From: Nonomuraea rubra
GTDB lineage: Bacteria; Actinomycetota; Actinomycetes; Streptosporangiales; Streptosporangiaceae
Assembly (NCBI RefSeq): GCF_014207985.1
Contig: NZ_JACHMI010000001.1
Coordinates: forward strand, 11,577,001 to 11,641,000
Reading direction: 5' to 3'
DNA: 64,000 nucleotides
The notes beneath the pieces are model-generated. The model ran no database searches. It saw only the letters and a list, made by a program, of their open reading frames with translations, and was not told the DNA's origin. This document shows positions 8,116 to 16,947 of the stretch, one piece after another. Numbering within the stretch: position 1 is the first letter of the stretch; the number at the start of each line of letters is the position of its first letter. The translations under genes were made by a program, and so were the position numbers.

Positions 8116-9984
8116 ATGACGACGACCCAGCCCCCCGGCGGCCGGGCGCCGCGATTCGGCCTCGTGCTGACGACCGCCCTCTTGACCGCCGCCGCCACGA
8201 CCACCGTCTTATCGGCGGCCACCACCGCCGCCGCCGCGTCACCCGCCACCCCCGACCTCGGGCCGAACGTCACCGTGTTCGACCCCGGCATGCCGGTCGG
8301 CGACATCCAGGCCACCCTCGACGCCGCCCACGCCGCCCAGGTGGACAACGAGATGGGCACCACCCGCCACGCCTACCTCTTCAAGCCCGGCACGTACGGC
8401 ACCGCCGAGCAGCCGCTCCAGATCAAGGTCGGCTACTACACGGAGATCGCCGGCCTCGGCGCCTCCCCCACGGACGTCGTCATCAACGGCAAGGTCGAGG
8501 TCTACAACCGCTGCCTGGCGGACGGCGGCACCAGCAACTGCCTCGCGCTCGTCAACTTCTGGCGCACCCTGTCGAACCTGTCGATCAACATCAACGCCGC
8601 AGGCCAGGACGGCTGCCGGTCTTCGGCGAACTTCTGGGCCGTCTCGCAGGCCGTGTCCATGCGCCGGCTCGACGTCAGCGGCGGCACCCTGTCGCTGATG
8701 GACTACTGCACCGCCGGCCCGCAGTACGCCAGCGGCGGCTTCATCGCCGACTCCAGGCTGCCGTCCGTCACGAACGGCTCGCAGCAGCAGTGGCTGACCC
8801 GCAACAGCGAGGTCGCCGGCTGGTCGAACGGCGTGTGGAACCAGGTCTTCTCGGGCGTCACCGGCGCCCCGGCCGAGACCGGGTTCCCGAGCCCGCCGTA
8901 CACCACGCTCGACACCACCCCGGTCAGCCGCGAGAAGCCCTACCTGTACGCCGACGCGAAGGGCAGGTACAACGTCCGCGTGCCCGCCGCCAGGCGGGAC
9001 ACCCGCGGCATCTCGTGGGCCACCGGCCTGACGCCCGGCCGCACGCTGCCGATCAGCGACTTCTTCGTCGCCAGGCCGTCCGACTCCGTGCACGACATCA
9101 ACAGGCAGCTCGCCCGCGGCAAGAACCTGCTGCTCACTCCCGGCGTGTACGACATCCCGCGCAGCATCGAGGTCAAGCGCCCCAACACGGTCGTGCTCGG
9201 GCTCGGGCACGCCACGCTCACCGCCACCCGCGGCTCGACCCCGATCGAGGTCGCCGACGTACCCGGCGTGGTCGTCGCGGGCGTCACCATCGACGCCGGC
9301 ACGGAGAAGTCCCCGGTGCTGCTGCGCGTCGGCAAGCGCCACGGCGAGCGCCGGGCCTCGCCGGACAACCCGACGACCCTGTCCGACGTGTACTTCCGGG
9401 TGGGCGGGCCGCACATCGGCAAGACCGACGTCGCGCTCGAGGTCAACAGCGACCACGTGCTCATCGACCACACCTGGGTGTGGCGGGCCGACCACGGCGT
9501 CGAGGGCCTCAACGACACCCAGCGCTGGAACACCAACCTGGGCCGCAACGGCGCCGTCATCAACGGCGACCACGTGACCGCGACCGGGCTGTTCGTCGAG
9601 CACTTCCAGCAGTACAACACGATCTGGAACGGCGACGACGGCACGACGATCCTGTACCAGAACGAGCTGCCGTACGACCCGCCGACCCAGGCCGACTGGA
9701 TGAACGGCGCCGTCGAGGGCTGGGCCGGCTACAAAGTCGGCGACCGCGTGCGCAGGCACCGCCTGTACGGGGGCGGGGTGTACGTCTTCAATCAGAACAA
9801 TCCGGAGATCCACACCGAGAATGGGTTCGAGGTGCCTCAGGCGCCGGGGGTGAGGCTGCATCACATCATGACGGTCAACCTCAGCGCCGGGATCATCGAT
9901 CACGTCGTCAACGGCGTCGGTGACGCGGCCGACACCACCAAGGTGGGTGCACCTGTGTACATCACGGACTACCCGGCTCCATAG
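8116..9984 (+). CDS. Secreted right-handed beta-helix protein
   Basis: A 622-aa exported protein. Residues 1-45 form a signal peptide with an Ala/Thr-rich hydrophobic core. The rest has pectate-lyase/GH55-like beta-helix character: DIQATLDAAHAAQ, LFKPGTYG and a second LLTPGVYDIP, then short strand turns such as SDHVLIDHTWVWRADHG and GAVINGDHVTATGLFVEH. Two successive parallel-helix domains are suggested by the two PGTY/PGVY strands. Similar actinomycete proteins carry unreliable names, so no substrate is given. The ATG at 8116 with AAGGGA nine bases upstream is preferred to a GTG 18 bp earlier. The 28-bp operator upstream suggests sugar-responsive repression. Confidence 0.8.
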   Translation: MTTTQPPGGRAPRFGLVLTTALLTAAATTTVLSAATTAAAASPATPDLGPNVTVFDPGMPVGDIQATLDAAHAAQVDNEMGTTRHAYLFKPGTYGTAEQPLQIKVGYYTEIAGLGASPTDVVINGKVEVYNRCLADGGTSNCLALVNFWRTLSNLSININAAGQDGCRSSANFWAVSQAVSMRRLDVSGGTLSLMDYCTAGPQYASGGFIADSRLPSVTNGSQQQWLTRNSEVAGWSNGVWNQVFSGVTGAPAETGFPSPPYTTLDTTPVSREKPYLYADAKGRYNVRVPAARRDTRGISWATGLTPGRTLPISDFFVARPSDSVHDINRQLARGKNLLLTPGVYDIPRSIEVKRPNTVVLGLGHATLTATRGSTPIEVADVPGVVVAGVTIDAGTEKSPVLLRVGKRHGERRASPDNPTTLSDVYFRVGGPHIGKTDVALEVNSDHVLIDHTWVWRADHGVEGLNDTQRWNTNLGRNGAVINGDHVTATGLFVEHFQQYNTIWNGDDGTTILYQNELPYDPPTQADWMNGAVEGWAGYKVGDRVRRHRLYGGGVYVFNQNNPEIHTENGFEVPQAPGVRLHHIMTVNLSAGIIDHVVNGVGDAADTTKVGAPVYITDYPAP

Positions 9985-9995
9985 GGACCGCGGGC

Positions 9996-10027
9996 GGGCC
10001 GGCCAACCACCGCTGGTCGGCCGGCCC
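9996..10027 (+). terminator. GC-rich hairpin after the beta-helix gene
   Basis: A 9-bp all-GC stem (GGGCCGGCC with GGCCGGCCC) lies 12 bases past the stop. It has no T-run. The remaining bases to 10171 hold further GGCCGGCC-type repeats and no gene. Confidence 0.4.
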
Positions 10028-10171
10028 GCACCGCCTCGGCCGGCCGGCCGGCCACGGCGGGTCGGCCGACCCATCACCGCAAAGTCGGTCGGCCACCACC
10101 GCGGCGGCGCGTCGGGCGACCGGCGATGGCGGTCAGCCCTCATGCGCATTGGCCTACCACCCCCGCCACGG

Positions 10172-10993
10172 CTATGGTTCCTGGCTTCGCCGCCACCTGT
10201 CGAAGATCGCCGGGTTCCTGCGGACGTCCCATCGACCGAGCATGGAATCGCCGCCCACCACGATCTCGGCCACCACCAGCGCCGAGGCCGCACTCCTGTC
10301 CGACTCGGCGACGATCCGGCCGTCCGGGGCGACGACGAGCGTCGCGCCGATCCCCTCCCGCCCCGGCACCGTTCCCGCCACGTCCGCTGTGATCACCCAG
10401 CAGTCGTTCTCCACCGCCCTCGCGACGAACGCCGAACGCGACCTGCTCAGCCAGCGGCGGGTGACGTCCACAGGCAGGTCGTTGTTGAGCGGACAGGCCA
10501 GGATGCGGGCTCCGGCCAGCGCCAGGAGACGGGACGGCTCGATGAAGTTGCAGTCGTAGCAGATCACGACCCCGAACGCGTGCTCCCCGTGGCGATGCAA
10601 CGGCAGGTCATCGCCCGGGCTGAAGACGGGCTCCCGGGGGAACAACTTGCGGGAGATCGCCCCGACCAGCCTCCCCTCACGAACGATGGCCGCCGAGCTG
10701 TGCAGTCGCCCATCGGCCGAACGCTCGGTGAACCCGGCGACCACCGTCGTCGCCGCGGAGGCGTCCGCCAGGGCCGCGAGCAGGCTCGCGTAGGGCGGCG
10801 CGATCGCCACCGCCTCGGCGGCCGGCCTGTCGGCGGGCATGCCGCCGAAGTAACACTCCGGAAGAACGAGCAGGTCGATGCGCTCCTGGGCGCATCGCTC
10901 CAGGACGTACGGAAGGTCACCGGCGGCCGAGCCGCTCAGCCCCGCCTGCAGCGCGGCAACCCTCAGCCGGTCGCCGCCGGGATGACTCTTCAC
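10172..10993 (-). CDS. Carbon-nitrogen hydrolase (nitrilase superfamily)
   Basis: A 273-aa amidase/nitrilase-fold hydrolase. The catalytic triad is visible: Glu in LLVLPECYF, Lys in ISRKLFPRE and the nucleophilic Cys in GVVICYDCNF. Members cleave amides, carbamoyl groups or nitriles; the substrate cannot be read here. The GTG at 10993 gives the family N-terminus (LRVAALQAG) with an AGGCAGG-like ribosome site. It lies 250 bp downstream of an XRE/cupin regulator on the same strand, and a racemase-family gene is divergent from that regulator, so all three may handle one nitrogenous compound. Confidence 0.85.
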   Translation of the reverse strand: MKSHPGGDRLRVAALQAGLSGSAAGDLPYVLERCAQERIDLLVLPECYFGGMPADRPAAEAVAIAPPYASLLAALADASAATTVVAGFTERSADGRLHSSAAIVREGRLVGAISRKLFPREPVFSPGDDLPLHRHGEHAFGVVICYDCNFIEPSRLLALAGARILACPLNNDLPVDVTRRWLSRSRSAFVARAVENDCWVITADVAGTVPGREGIGATLVVAPDGRIVAESDRSAASALVVAEIVVGGDSMLGRWDVRRNPAIFDRWRRSQEP

Positions 10994-11245
10994 GTGACAC
11001 CTGCCTGGGGAGGGCCCTTGACGGACGTGCCGTTCCTTTGCGCGTCTCCCCAACAACTTAGATAAATTGAGGCCGCTCTCACTTTGAGCCTCAGAGCCAC
11101 AGTGATCACCAGCGGCATCACGGCATCGGACGATCATCGCTCGCGGCTACGCCGAGTTCGGCGAGCAGATCGTCGCCGTGGGCAGACCTACTGGAGGAGG
11201 CGCGGAAATCCCCCATCCAGCACGCCCCGGCGACCACGCTCCCGC

Positions 11246-11815
11246 TCAGACATGTTCCATCACGATCACCCCGCTCGTGTCAGGGACGAGCGCGGTGAAG
11301 ACATGCGGCGCATCACCGGGATAGGACAGATAGTCCCCGGGCCCCAACTCGACCGGCTCGTCCAAGGGCCCTGCCAGCGCCCGCCCCACCCCGATCACCA
11401 GGTGCTCGACAGTCCCCGGCATGTGCGGGTCCGATCGCCGCGACTCGCCCGGCTGCGCCTCGACCCTGTAGAGGTCGCGGCGGGCGCCAGGCGGGCTGGA
11501 GGCCAGCAACGTCGCGGTGTAGCCGGCGTGGCCGGAGTGGACGGCCGGCCCCTCGCCGGCGCGGATCAGCCGTACCGCCGGACGCGGCGGGTCCACCAGC
11601 CGGCTGAACGGCACGCCCAGCGCCACCCCGAGGGCCCAGAGCGTCTCCAGGCTTGGGTTCCCGCTGCCCGATTCGAGCTGGGACAGCGTCGACTTGGCCA
11701 GCCCAGAGCGTCGAGCGAGCTCCGTCAGCGACATCCCGGCACGGTCCCGCTCACGCCTGATCGCCGCCGCGATCCGCTCGAAGGGAGGTCTGTCATCCGC
11801 CACTGTTCGCTCCAA
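11246..11815 (-). CDS. XRE-family regulator with C-terminal cupin
   Basis: A 189-aa transcription regulator. An HTH_XRE domain spans about residues 12-66 (MSLTELARRSGLAKSTLSQLES), followed by a cupin barrel (about 105-185) with VEHLVIGVGRA and LGPGDYLSYPGDAPH. Cupins in this architecture bind a small effector. It is divergent from the racemase gene at 11899, with inverted repeats between them, so autorepression and control of that gene are likely. A second regulator of the same architecture sits at 50.4 kb. Confidence 0.9.
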   Translation of the reverse strand: MERTVADDRPPFERIAAAIRRERDRAGMSLTELARRSGLAKSTLSQLESGSGNPSLETLWALGVALGVPFSRLVDPPRPAVRLIRAGEGPAVHSGHAGYTATLLASSPPGARRDLYRVEAQPGESRRSDPHMPGTVEHLVIGVGRALAGPLDEPVELGPGDYLSYPGDAPHVFTALVPDTSGVIVMEHV

Positions 11816-11825
11816 ACTTCCATCT

Positions 11826-11890
11826 GTTCGATTTGACGAACACCCACGCGCGGTCCACTATAGCGGTCGAGCGTTCCGATATACCGAACG
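11826..11890. promoter_or_regulatory. Two GTTC/GAAC inverted repeats in a divergent promoter
   Basis: GTTC-N8-GAAC occurs at 11827-11840 (extended to GTTCG/CGAAC at 11826-11841). A second GTTC-N9-GAAC lies at 11873-11889, inside arms CGTTC and GAACG at 11872-11890. The second spans an AT-rich CGATATAC that could be a -10 element. Position between the XRE/cupin gene and the racemase gene suggests operators for that regulator. Confidence 0.6.
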
Positions 11891-11898
11891 GGGGCCAC

Positions 11899-12729
11899 AT
11901 GCACGACCCACAAGGGCGGGACCGGCCGCTCCCCGGCAACAGCAGTCACGCCACGCCCGAGCACGGCCGAGCCGCCACCCTGCCACCGCCGTCCATGCGC
12001 CATCTCGGCATCCTCGCGCACAGCACCGAAGGCGCGGCGCTGAGCTTCCTGTCCTTCTGCCAGGAGGGCTTCCAGCGTCTGGGCCAGCACGACCACCCCG
12101 ACGTGACACTCGACTACATCCCGTTCGGCCGCAGCATGCCCGCCTGGGACGCGGGAGATCACGACGCCGTACGCAAGACACTCGCGGTGAGCGTGGACCG
12201 GCTGGCCCGAGCGGGCGCGGAGTTCTTCATCTGCCCCGACAACACCGCCCACCTGGCACTGGAACGCCCCGGCCCGCCTCTCGCCCTGCCGGGCCTGCAC
12301 ATCGCCGAGGTGGTCGCCGAGCAGGCCGCGCGCGACGGCCGCACCCGCGTGGGAGTGCTCGGCACCACCTACACGATGGAAGGCCCGGTATATCCCCGCG
12401 CCCTCGGCTCCCGGGGAATCGCCGCCGAGGTACCGGACTCCGAAGACCGCGAGCTGGTCAACGAAATCATCTTCAACGAGCTGGTCAACGGCCTGTTCAC
12501 CAACGACTCACGTGCCGCCTACGTCAAGGTCGTCGAACGGCTGGCCGCCCGCGGCTGCGACGCGGTGGCACTGGTCTGCACCGAGATCCCCCTCCTGATC
12601 GAGCCCCAGCACTCACCGCTCCCCACACTCGACTCAACCCGCCTCCTGTCGACCGCCGCCTACGACGTAGCCGCCGGTCTACGACCGTTCCCGTCCTGGC
12701 GCGGCGGCCCCGAGGGCCTCACGGGATGA
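11899..12729 (+). CDS. Aspartate/glutamate racemase-family protein
   Basis: A 276-aa member of the Asp/Glu/hydantoin racemase superfamily, whose enzymes use two Cys residues in a two-base racemisation. Both candidate Cys motifs are present: FFICPDNTAH in the N-terminal lobe and VALVCTEIPLL in the C-terminal lobe. HLGILAHSTEGA and GVLGTTYTM match the two phosphate-loop-like turns. The ATG at 11899 is used because the inverted repeats of the divergent promoter occupy the region before it; a longer frame from 11833 is possible. The substrate is unknown. Confidence 0.85.
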   Translation: MHDPQGRDRPLPGNSSHATPEHGRAATLPPPSMRHLGILAHSTEGAALSFLSFCQEGFQRLGQHDHPDVTLDYIPFGRSMPAWDAGDHDAVRKTLAVSVDRLARAGAEFFICPDNTAHLALERPGPPLALPGLHIAEVVAEQAARDGRTRVGVLGTTYTMEGPVYPRALGSRGIAAEVPDSEDRELVNEIIFNELVNGLFTNDSRAAYVKVVERLAARGCDAVALVCTEIPLLIEPQHSPLPTLDSTRLLSTAAYDVAAGLRPFPSWRGGPEGLTG

Positions 12730-12829
12730 GGTGAACGCGCTCGGCATCCGAGCCCGTGAGGTGGTGAGGCGTGGCGTCCCAAGGCCGCCGACACCCACAC
12801 GCAACCGTGCGGCCCGCGAAGTACGCCGT

Positions 12830-13175
12830 GCGGCGGCACGTGGAGCACGGCGTGCGGCACGTGGAGCACGGCGTACACGCGTGCAGGGCGGCGTAAGTCA
12901 CGCACACGCAGCGTTAGGCACGCACCGTGAGGCACACGCTGGGCGGCATGAGGCACCCGCGGGGCAACGCGAGGCACGTGCGGGGCGGCGATGCGACATG
13001 CGGCGTGACGCACTCACAGGGCACTGTGCCGCACGCACACGCAGCCTGCGACACAATGCGGCGTGAGACTCGCACACGCGGCGTCGGGCACGCGCGGTGT
13101 GGCGCGCGCGGCGCGGGTGGCGTGGCGTGGCGTGCGCAGCCTGGCGTGCGCAGCCTGGCGTGCGCGATGCGGCGC
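12830..13175. repeat. Degenerate GTGCGGC/GGCAC-rich repeat region without a gene
   Basis: The 537-bp gap from 12730 to 13266 holds no convincing gene. Most of it is built from short degenerate copies of GCGTGCGGCACG-like motifs. Clear exact cases are a 17-bp direct repeat beginning CACGTGGAGC at about 12838 and again 21 bp later, and the 14-mer GTGCGCAGCCTGGC at 13132-13145 and 13146-13159, followed by a partial third copy. The open frames through it give only Arg/Ala/Cys-rich low-complexity peptides. Confidence 0.65.
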
Positions 13176-13266
13176 TTGGCTGCTGCACGCTCCCCGGATC
13201 GTGAGGCGGGCCACCACGGCTGCTGCGCGTACCGGGCGGCCGGTAATGGTGGGTCGCTCGGGCGCC

Positions 13267-13995
13267 TCACCAACCGATGGCGCGGGCGAGCGGTGTGTCG
13301 CCCCCTGGTGACAGCGGCTTGGTCAGGACGAAAGGCATCTGCGCCATGAACCGCGGCTCGGTGCCCAGGTGCTCCTGAGCGGCGTGCACGGTGAACGGGT
13401 GCACCACGTAGGCATCACCTGGGCTGCCCGTCGCCAGGGCCAGCGGCCGGTCGCTGCCCGCCGCGTCGAAGATCGGCCCCATCTTCATGGGGTCGAGCAC
13501 CTGCTTGCCGTCCAGCACCTTGACCATGTCGCGGTGTGACCCTGCGCGGATCCGGGTGGGTGCGTCGTCCGTGCCGACCTCGGAGAACAACACGAGGAGC
13601 AGCAGGGTGGCGGGACGCGCGCTCACTCCCCAGGTACCGTCGGCTCGCATGGTGTTGGAGTCGATGTGCCACCCCCGGTCATCGGCCGGTGCCACCCGGG
13701 GGAAGCGGATCGGGATGTTGCCGACGGCTCCGCGCGGATGCCATCCGCCAGGTCCGGCGACGGCGTCCAGGGCCGCATGCAACTTCGGGCTGGCCATGAA
13801 CTGCCCGAACGGCCCCTCGCCGGTCATGTCCGACGTCCACACCACCGGCTGCGTCCATCCTGAGGGATCATCCGGCGACAGGCCGATCCGCTGCCAGAGC
13901 AACGCCCTGGCCGCATCGCCGACCTCGCGCGGCACGATGCCTTCGAGCTTGGCGAACCCGTCGCGGACGAACTGTTCGACGTCAACGCTGTCCAT
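13267..13995 (-). CDS. Phytanoyl-CoA dioxygenase (PhyH) family protein
   Basis: A 242-aa Fe(II)/2-oxoglutarate-type oxygenase. The double-stranded beta-helix iron site is visible as HID in GWHIDSN and a distal His in VVHPFTVHAA, with a possible 2-oxoglutarate Arg in the last 30 residues. PhyH members hydroxylate lipids, amino acids or natural products; the substrate is not evident. The ATG at 13995 (MDSVDVEQFVRDGF) matches the usual N-terminus. It stands alone between two gene-poor gaps. Confidence 0.85.
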   Translation of the reverse strand: MDSVDVEQFVRDGFAKLEGIVPREVGDAARALLWQRIGLSPDDPSGWTQPVVWTSDMTGEGPFGQFMASPKLHAALDAVAGPGGWHPRGAVGNIPIRFPRVAPADDRGWHIDSNTMRADGTWGVSARPATLLLLVLFSEVGTDDAPTRIRAGSHRDMVKVLDGKQVLDPMKMGPIFDAAGSDRPLALATGSPGDAYVVHPFTVHAAQEHLGTEPRFMAQMPFVLTKPLSPGGDTPLARAIGW

Positions 13996-14407
13996 AATGA
14001 GCACGCTATCGAGGCTGTCCATCGCTTTTCCGCACCTCCGGATCGGGCTCCCGGGTCGGACTTGCGGGTCGCGATCAAGGGTCAAGCCTTGGGGCTGAGT
14101 TGGGGTTGGGATTCGGGACGAGTTGGGGGTTGGGGCTTTCGGGTCCGGCTTGCGTGTCGTGCTCGTGGGCCGTATTCGGCTCCTTTCCAGGCAGGCTGTT
14201 CCTGTGGTCCGGCCGAGCTGCCCATTCGCGATGCCAGATCGTTCCTGCGCCCGGTCAGGACGTCCCTGTACCCGGCCAGGCCGCCCCTTCGCCGGGCCAC
14301 GTCATTCGATCCGCGCGGGCTCGTCCGGCACCGCCAGCCCCGCACCTTCTGACCGGCTGCACCGCCCCCTCGTGCCCGCTGCCCCGCTCTGCGTAGGCTG
14401 CACAGCC
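13996..14407. other. Gene-poor gap
   Basis: About 410 bp between the PhyH gene and the divergent GNAT gene. It contains a G/T-rich stretch (14090-14150, repeated GGGTTGGGG-like runs) and C-rich sequence after 14220. I see no credible gene, hairpin terminator or clear promoter in it; presumably it holds both divergent promoters. Confidence 0.5.
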
Positions 14408-15145
14408 GTGGACCTTCGCCCTGTCGTCTTCGCCGACCGCCCCGACCTGCACGAGCAGGCGAACACCATCTTCAGCGCCGGTTGGCCCGAGTTCATCTTC
14501 CACGACCGGATCGCTGATCGATATCTCGAACGCGTACAGGCCTTCTTCGCCCACCTGAGCCTGCTCCTCCTGGACGCGGACGACCAGATAGCCGCAGGAG
14601 GATGGGGTGTCCCCGTGGGCTGGGACGGCACCATCGGCGACCTGCCCGGCGGCTACGACGACGCGTTGCGCCAAGCGGTCGAACTGCGCGAAGCGAACGG
14701 CCGGGCCGACACCATGGTCATCGCCGCCGCCCAGGTCCGGCCGGACCTACAGGGGCAGGGACTGGCCGCGCTGATGCTCCTGCACCTCGCCGACGCGGGT
14801 ACGCGGGCGGGGCTTACTCGGGTGATCGCACCGGTCCGGCCGGCGCTGAAGGCGCGCTATCCCTTGACGCCCATGGCCCGGTTCATGACGTGGACCGGCC
14901 CGGACGGCGCCCCGCTGGATCCTTGGCTTCGTACTCACCACCGGATGGGCGCTCGGATGTTGTGTGCGGCGGAGCGTTCGATGGTCATGCAGGGTTCCGT
15001 CGCGGAGTGGGAGGAGTGGGCCGGCCTGCCCTTTCCGGAGTCGGGCCGGTACATCGTGCCAGGGGCGCTCGCCCCTGTCATGATCGACCGGGAGCATGAT
15101 GTCGGCGAGCTCGTGGAAGCGAACGTCTGGGTCCAGCACCGCTGA
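14408..15145 (+). CDS. GNAT-like acyltransferase
   Basis: A 245-aa protein with the acyl-CoA-binding core of GNAT enzymes: VIAAAQVRPDLQGQGLAALMLLHL matches motif A (V/I-x-x-x-x-RxxGxG/A form) near residues 105-125. The N-terminal part (VDLRPVVFADRPDLHEQA) and a long C-terminal part carrying GSVAEWEEWAGLPFPESG are typical of a conserved actinomycete subfamily of unknown acceptor. A GTG start at 14408 is chosen because it begins the family N-terminus; no strong Shine-Dalgarno is visible. Confidence 0.75.
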   Translation: MDLRPVVFADRPDLHEQANTIFSAGWPEFIFHDRIADRYLERVQAFFAHLSLLLLDADDQIAAGGWGVPVGWDGTIGDLPGGYDDALRQAVELREANGRADTMVIAAAQVRPDLQGQGLAALMLLHLADAGTRAGLTRVIAPVRPALKARYPLTPMARFMTWTGPDGAPLDPWLRTHHRMGARMLCAAERSMVMQGSVAEWEEWAGLPFPESGRYIVPGALAPVMIDREHDVGELVEANVWVQHR

Positions 15146-15390
15146 ACCCCTATGCCGCCGCACGGGCTCGGGGAACGGACAGGGCAGGAACGGTCTCCGC
15201 GAAACGCAGCGCCTTGTTCTGTCCCGGTCCACGGCGGACTCGATGGGTTTCCCCTTTTCCAGAGCGCGACCGCCTCAGCAGGCGACCGGTCGATGAGAGG
15301 CGATGATCGTCGGCACAGCCTGGTGTGGCTTGTGCGCCTGGCCAGGGGCCGGGGAGCGCGAGGGGCCGGCAGGCCACTCGCCCGGGGTAT

Positions 15391-15555
15391 GGGGCCCGCC
15401 CCCACAGGGCGCTGCCTGAGGCTGCGTGGCGCGAAGCGCGCCTTGGGCGAAGACCGAGCAGTTGGACCGGAGGGTGGGGGGCCGGGCCCCCCACACAGCG
15501 GTGGCTGAAGCTGCGTCGCGCGAAGCGCGCGGTGGGCGCGAAGGCCGGGCAGTTG
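15391..15555. repeat. Two ~73-bp imperfect direct repeats with internal hairpins
   Basis: Unit A (15391-15463) and unit B (15482-15554) share the order GGGCCC-CACAGNG-CTGNGGCTGCGT-GCGCGAAGCGCGC-GGGCGNGNCCGNGCAGTTG. The central GCGCGAAGCGCGC is a perfect short hairpin in both. The 410-bp gap between the GNAT gene and gpmA holds no gene, and unit B runs to the gpmA stop codon. They may be REP-like or remnants of a mobile repeat. Confidence 0.65.
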
Positions 15556-16299
15556 TTAGCGGCCCTGGTTGGCGACGGCTTCGATGGCGGCCTTGGCGGC
15601 CTCCGGGTCCAGGTACTTGCCGCCTCGGGTGGTTGGGCGGTAGTTGGGGTCGAGGTCGTACAGGAGGGGGATTCCCGTGGGGATGTTGAGGCCGGCGATC
15701 TCGTCGTCGCTGATGCCGTCCAGGTGCTTGACCAGGGCGCGCAGCGAGTTGCCATGGGCGGCGACGAGGACGGTGCGGCCGGCGGCCAGGTCGGGGACGA
15801 TCTCGTCGTACCAGTACGGGAGCATGCGGTCGACCACGTCCTTCAGGCACTCCGTGCGGGGCATGAGCTCCGGCGGGAGGAGGGCGTAGCGGGGGTCGCC
15901 GGCCTGGGAGTACTCGTCGTCGTCGGCGATGGGGGGCGGCGGGACGTCGTACGAGCGCCGCCACAGCATGAACTGCTCGTCGCCGAACTCCTCCCTGGTC
16001 TGGGCCTTGTTCTTGCCCTGGAGGGCGCCGTAGTGGCGTTCGTTGAGACGCCAGCTGCGCTTCACCGGGAGCCAGAGCAGGTCCGCTTCCGCCAACGCCA
16101 GCTGGGCCGTCTGGATGGCCCTGGTCAGGAGGCTGGTGTGGACGACGTCCGGGCTCAGCCCGGCTTCCTGGAGGAGTTTGCCGCCGCGGCGGGCCTCGTC
16201 CTCGCCCTTGGCCGAGAGGCTCACGTCCACCCAGCCGGTGAACAGGCCCTTCGCGTTCCAGTCACTCTCGCCGTGCCTAAGCAGCACCAAAGTCGCCAT
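15556..16299 (-). CDS. gpmA: 2,3-bisphosphoglycerate-dependent phosphoglycerate mutase
   Basis: This glycolytic enzyme interconverts 3- and 2-phosphoglycerate through a phospho-histidine. The 247-aa protein has [12 protein letters not shown] (phospho-acceptor His), [31 protein letters not shown], and [17 protein letters not shown] with the second catalytic His. The length is normal for cofactor-dependent dPGM. The ATG at 16299 ([11 protein letters not shown]) is clear; longer frames upstream are non-coding. Confidence 0.97.
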   Translation of the reverse strand: MATLVLLRHGESDWNAKGLFTGWVDVSLSAKGEDEARRGGKLLQEAGLSPDVVHTSLLTRAIQTAQLALAEADLLWLPVKRSWRLNERHYGALQGKNKAQTREEFGDEQFMLWRRSYDVPPPPIADDDEYSQAGDPRYALLPPELMPRTECLKDVVDRMLPYWYDEIVPDLAAGRTVLVAAHGNSLRALVKHLDGISDDEIAGLNIPTGIPLLYDLDPNYRPTTRGGKYLDPEAAKAAIEAVANQGR

Positions 16300-16485
16300 G
16301 GGGCCAATCCTATGGTTTGGGAAGTGCGCGGGGTTGCGGGCCGTGCCAGTTGGACGTCGCCCCGGTGAAGCGCCGGACGAGTTGTGCATGCCTGCTCCTG
16401 GCGTGCGCCGCACTGCCTGTACCCCGCCGTACGGGTCAGGCGCGCCAGTTGATGAGCAGGCGGGGCAGTGAGTTCGGGGCCGTGC

Positions 16486-16947
16486 CTATTCGGCGGAGGG
16501 CGGGGATGGCGCCGTCGAGGTGATGCGAGTGGCGGTCGCGGTTATGCGGGTCGCAGGCGCGGTGACGCCGGTGGCGGCCGTGGTGATGCGGGTGGCGGCC
16601 GCGGTGAAGAGATCCCAGCCGTCGAGACACACCGTCCGCGGATCGTCGCCGTCCCACCCCCGCCGCACCGCCTCATCGAGCAGAGCCCGTACGGTCCCAG
16701 GCTCGTGCAGGTTCAACCACAGCCCCCCGGTCCCAACGGCCCCCGAATGCACGAACCCATCGGGTACGAACCGCCCCGGCCCGCCCTCGAAGACGATGAG
16801 CAACCGGCCTCGACCGCCCCGCAACCTCAGCATCTCCCGGCATTCGCCGAGCCGCCCCTCCCCATCGCGATGATCATGCGCCACCGTCCAGAGAAAGACC
16901 TCGCCCCCGACGACGAGCCGCCGCACTCTCTTCCTGCTGCGCGTCAC
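16486..16947 (-). CDS. Conserved hypothetical protein with 7-residue repeat tail
   Basis: A 153-aa protein whose first ~110 residues (VGGEVFLWTVAHDH, RLLIVFEGGPGRFVPDGF, LWLNLHEPGTVRALLDEA) look like a small conserved actinomycete family of unknown role. The C-terminal ~35 residues are four copies of a Thr/Ala heptad (TAAATRI-like) encoded by a 21-bp tandem repeat. The GTG start overlaps the stop of the YbjN-domain gene by 4 bp (GTGA), so translation is coupled. No membrane segment is seen. Confidence 0.7.
   Translation of the reverse strand: MTRSRKRVRRLVVGGEVFLWTVAHDHRDGEGRLGECREMLRLRGGRGRLLIVFEGGPGRFVPDGFVHSGAVGTGGLWLNLHEPGTVRALLDEAVRRGWDGDDPRTVCLDGWDLFTAAATRITTAATGVTAPATRITATATRITSTAPSPPSAE
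16523..16606. repeat. Four tandem 21-bp repeats in coding sequence
   Basis: Units begin at 16523, 16544, 16565 and 16586 on the + strand, each close to ATGCGGGTGGCGGCCGCGGTG with 2-5 substitutions. Because 21 is a multiple of three they keep frame and encode a heptapeptide repeat at the C-terminus of the gene on the opposite strand. Confidence 0.9.

Noticed and set aside
8239..10293. A long minus-strand frame opposite the secreted beta-helix gene
   Set aside because: It has no domain, is Val/Asp/Gly/Arg biased and mirrors the third-position GC of the real gene, which has a signal peptide, ribosome site and operator.
12898..13188. A 96-codon Cys/Arg-rich frame in the repeat island
   Set aside because: The residues follow directly from the degenerate GCAC/GTGC repeats; there is no ribosome site and every frame there is similarly open.
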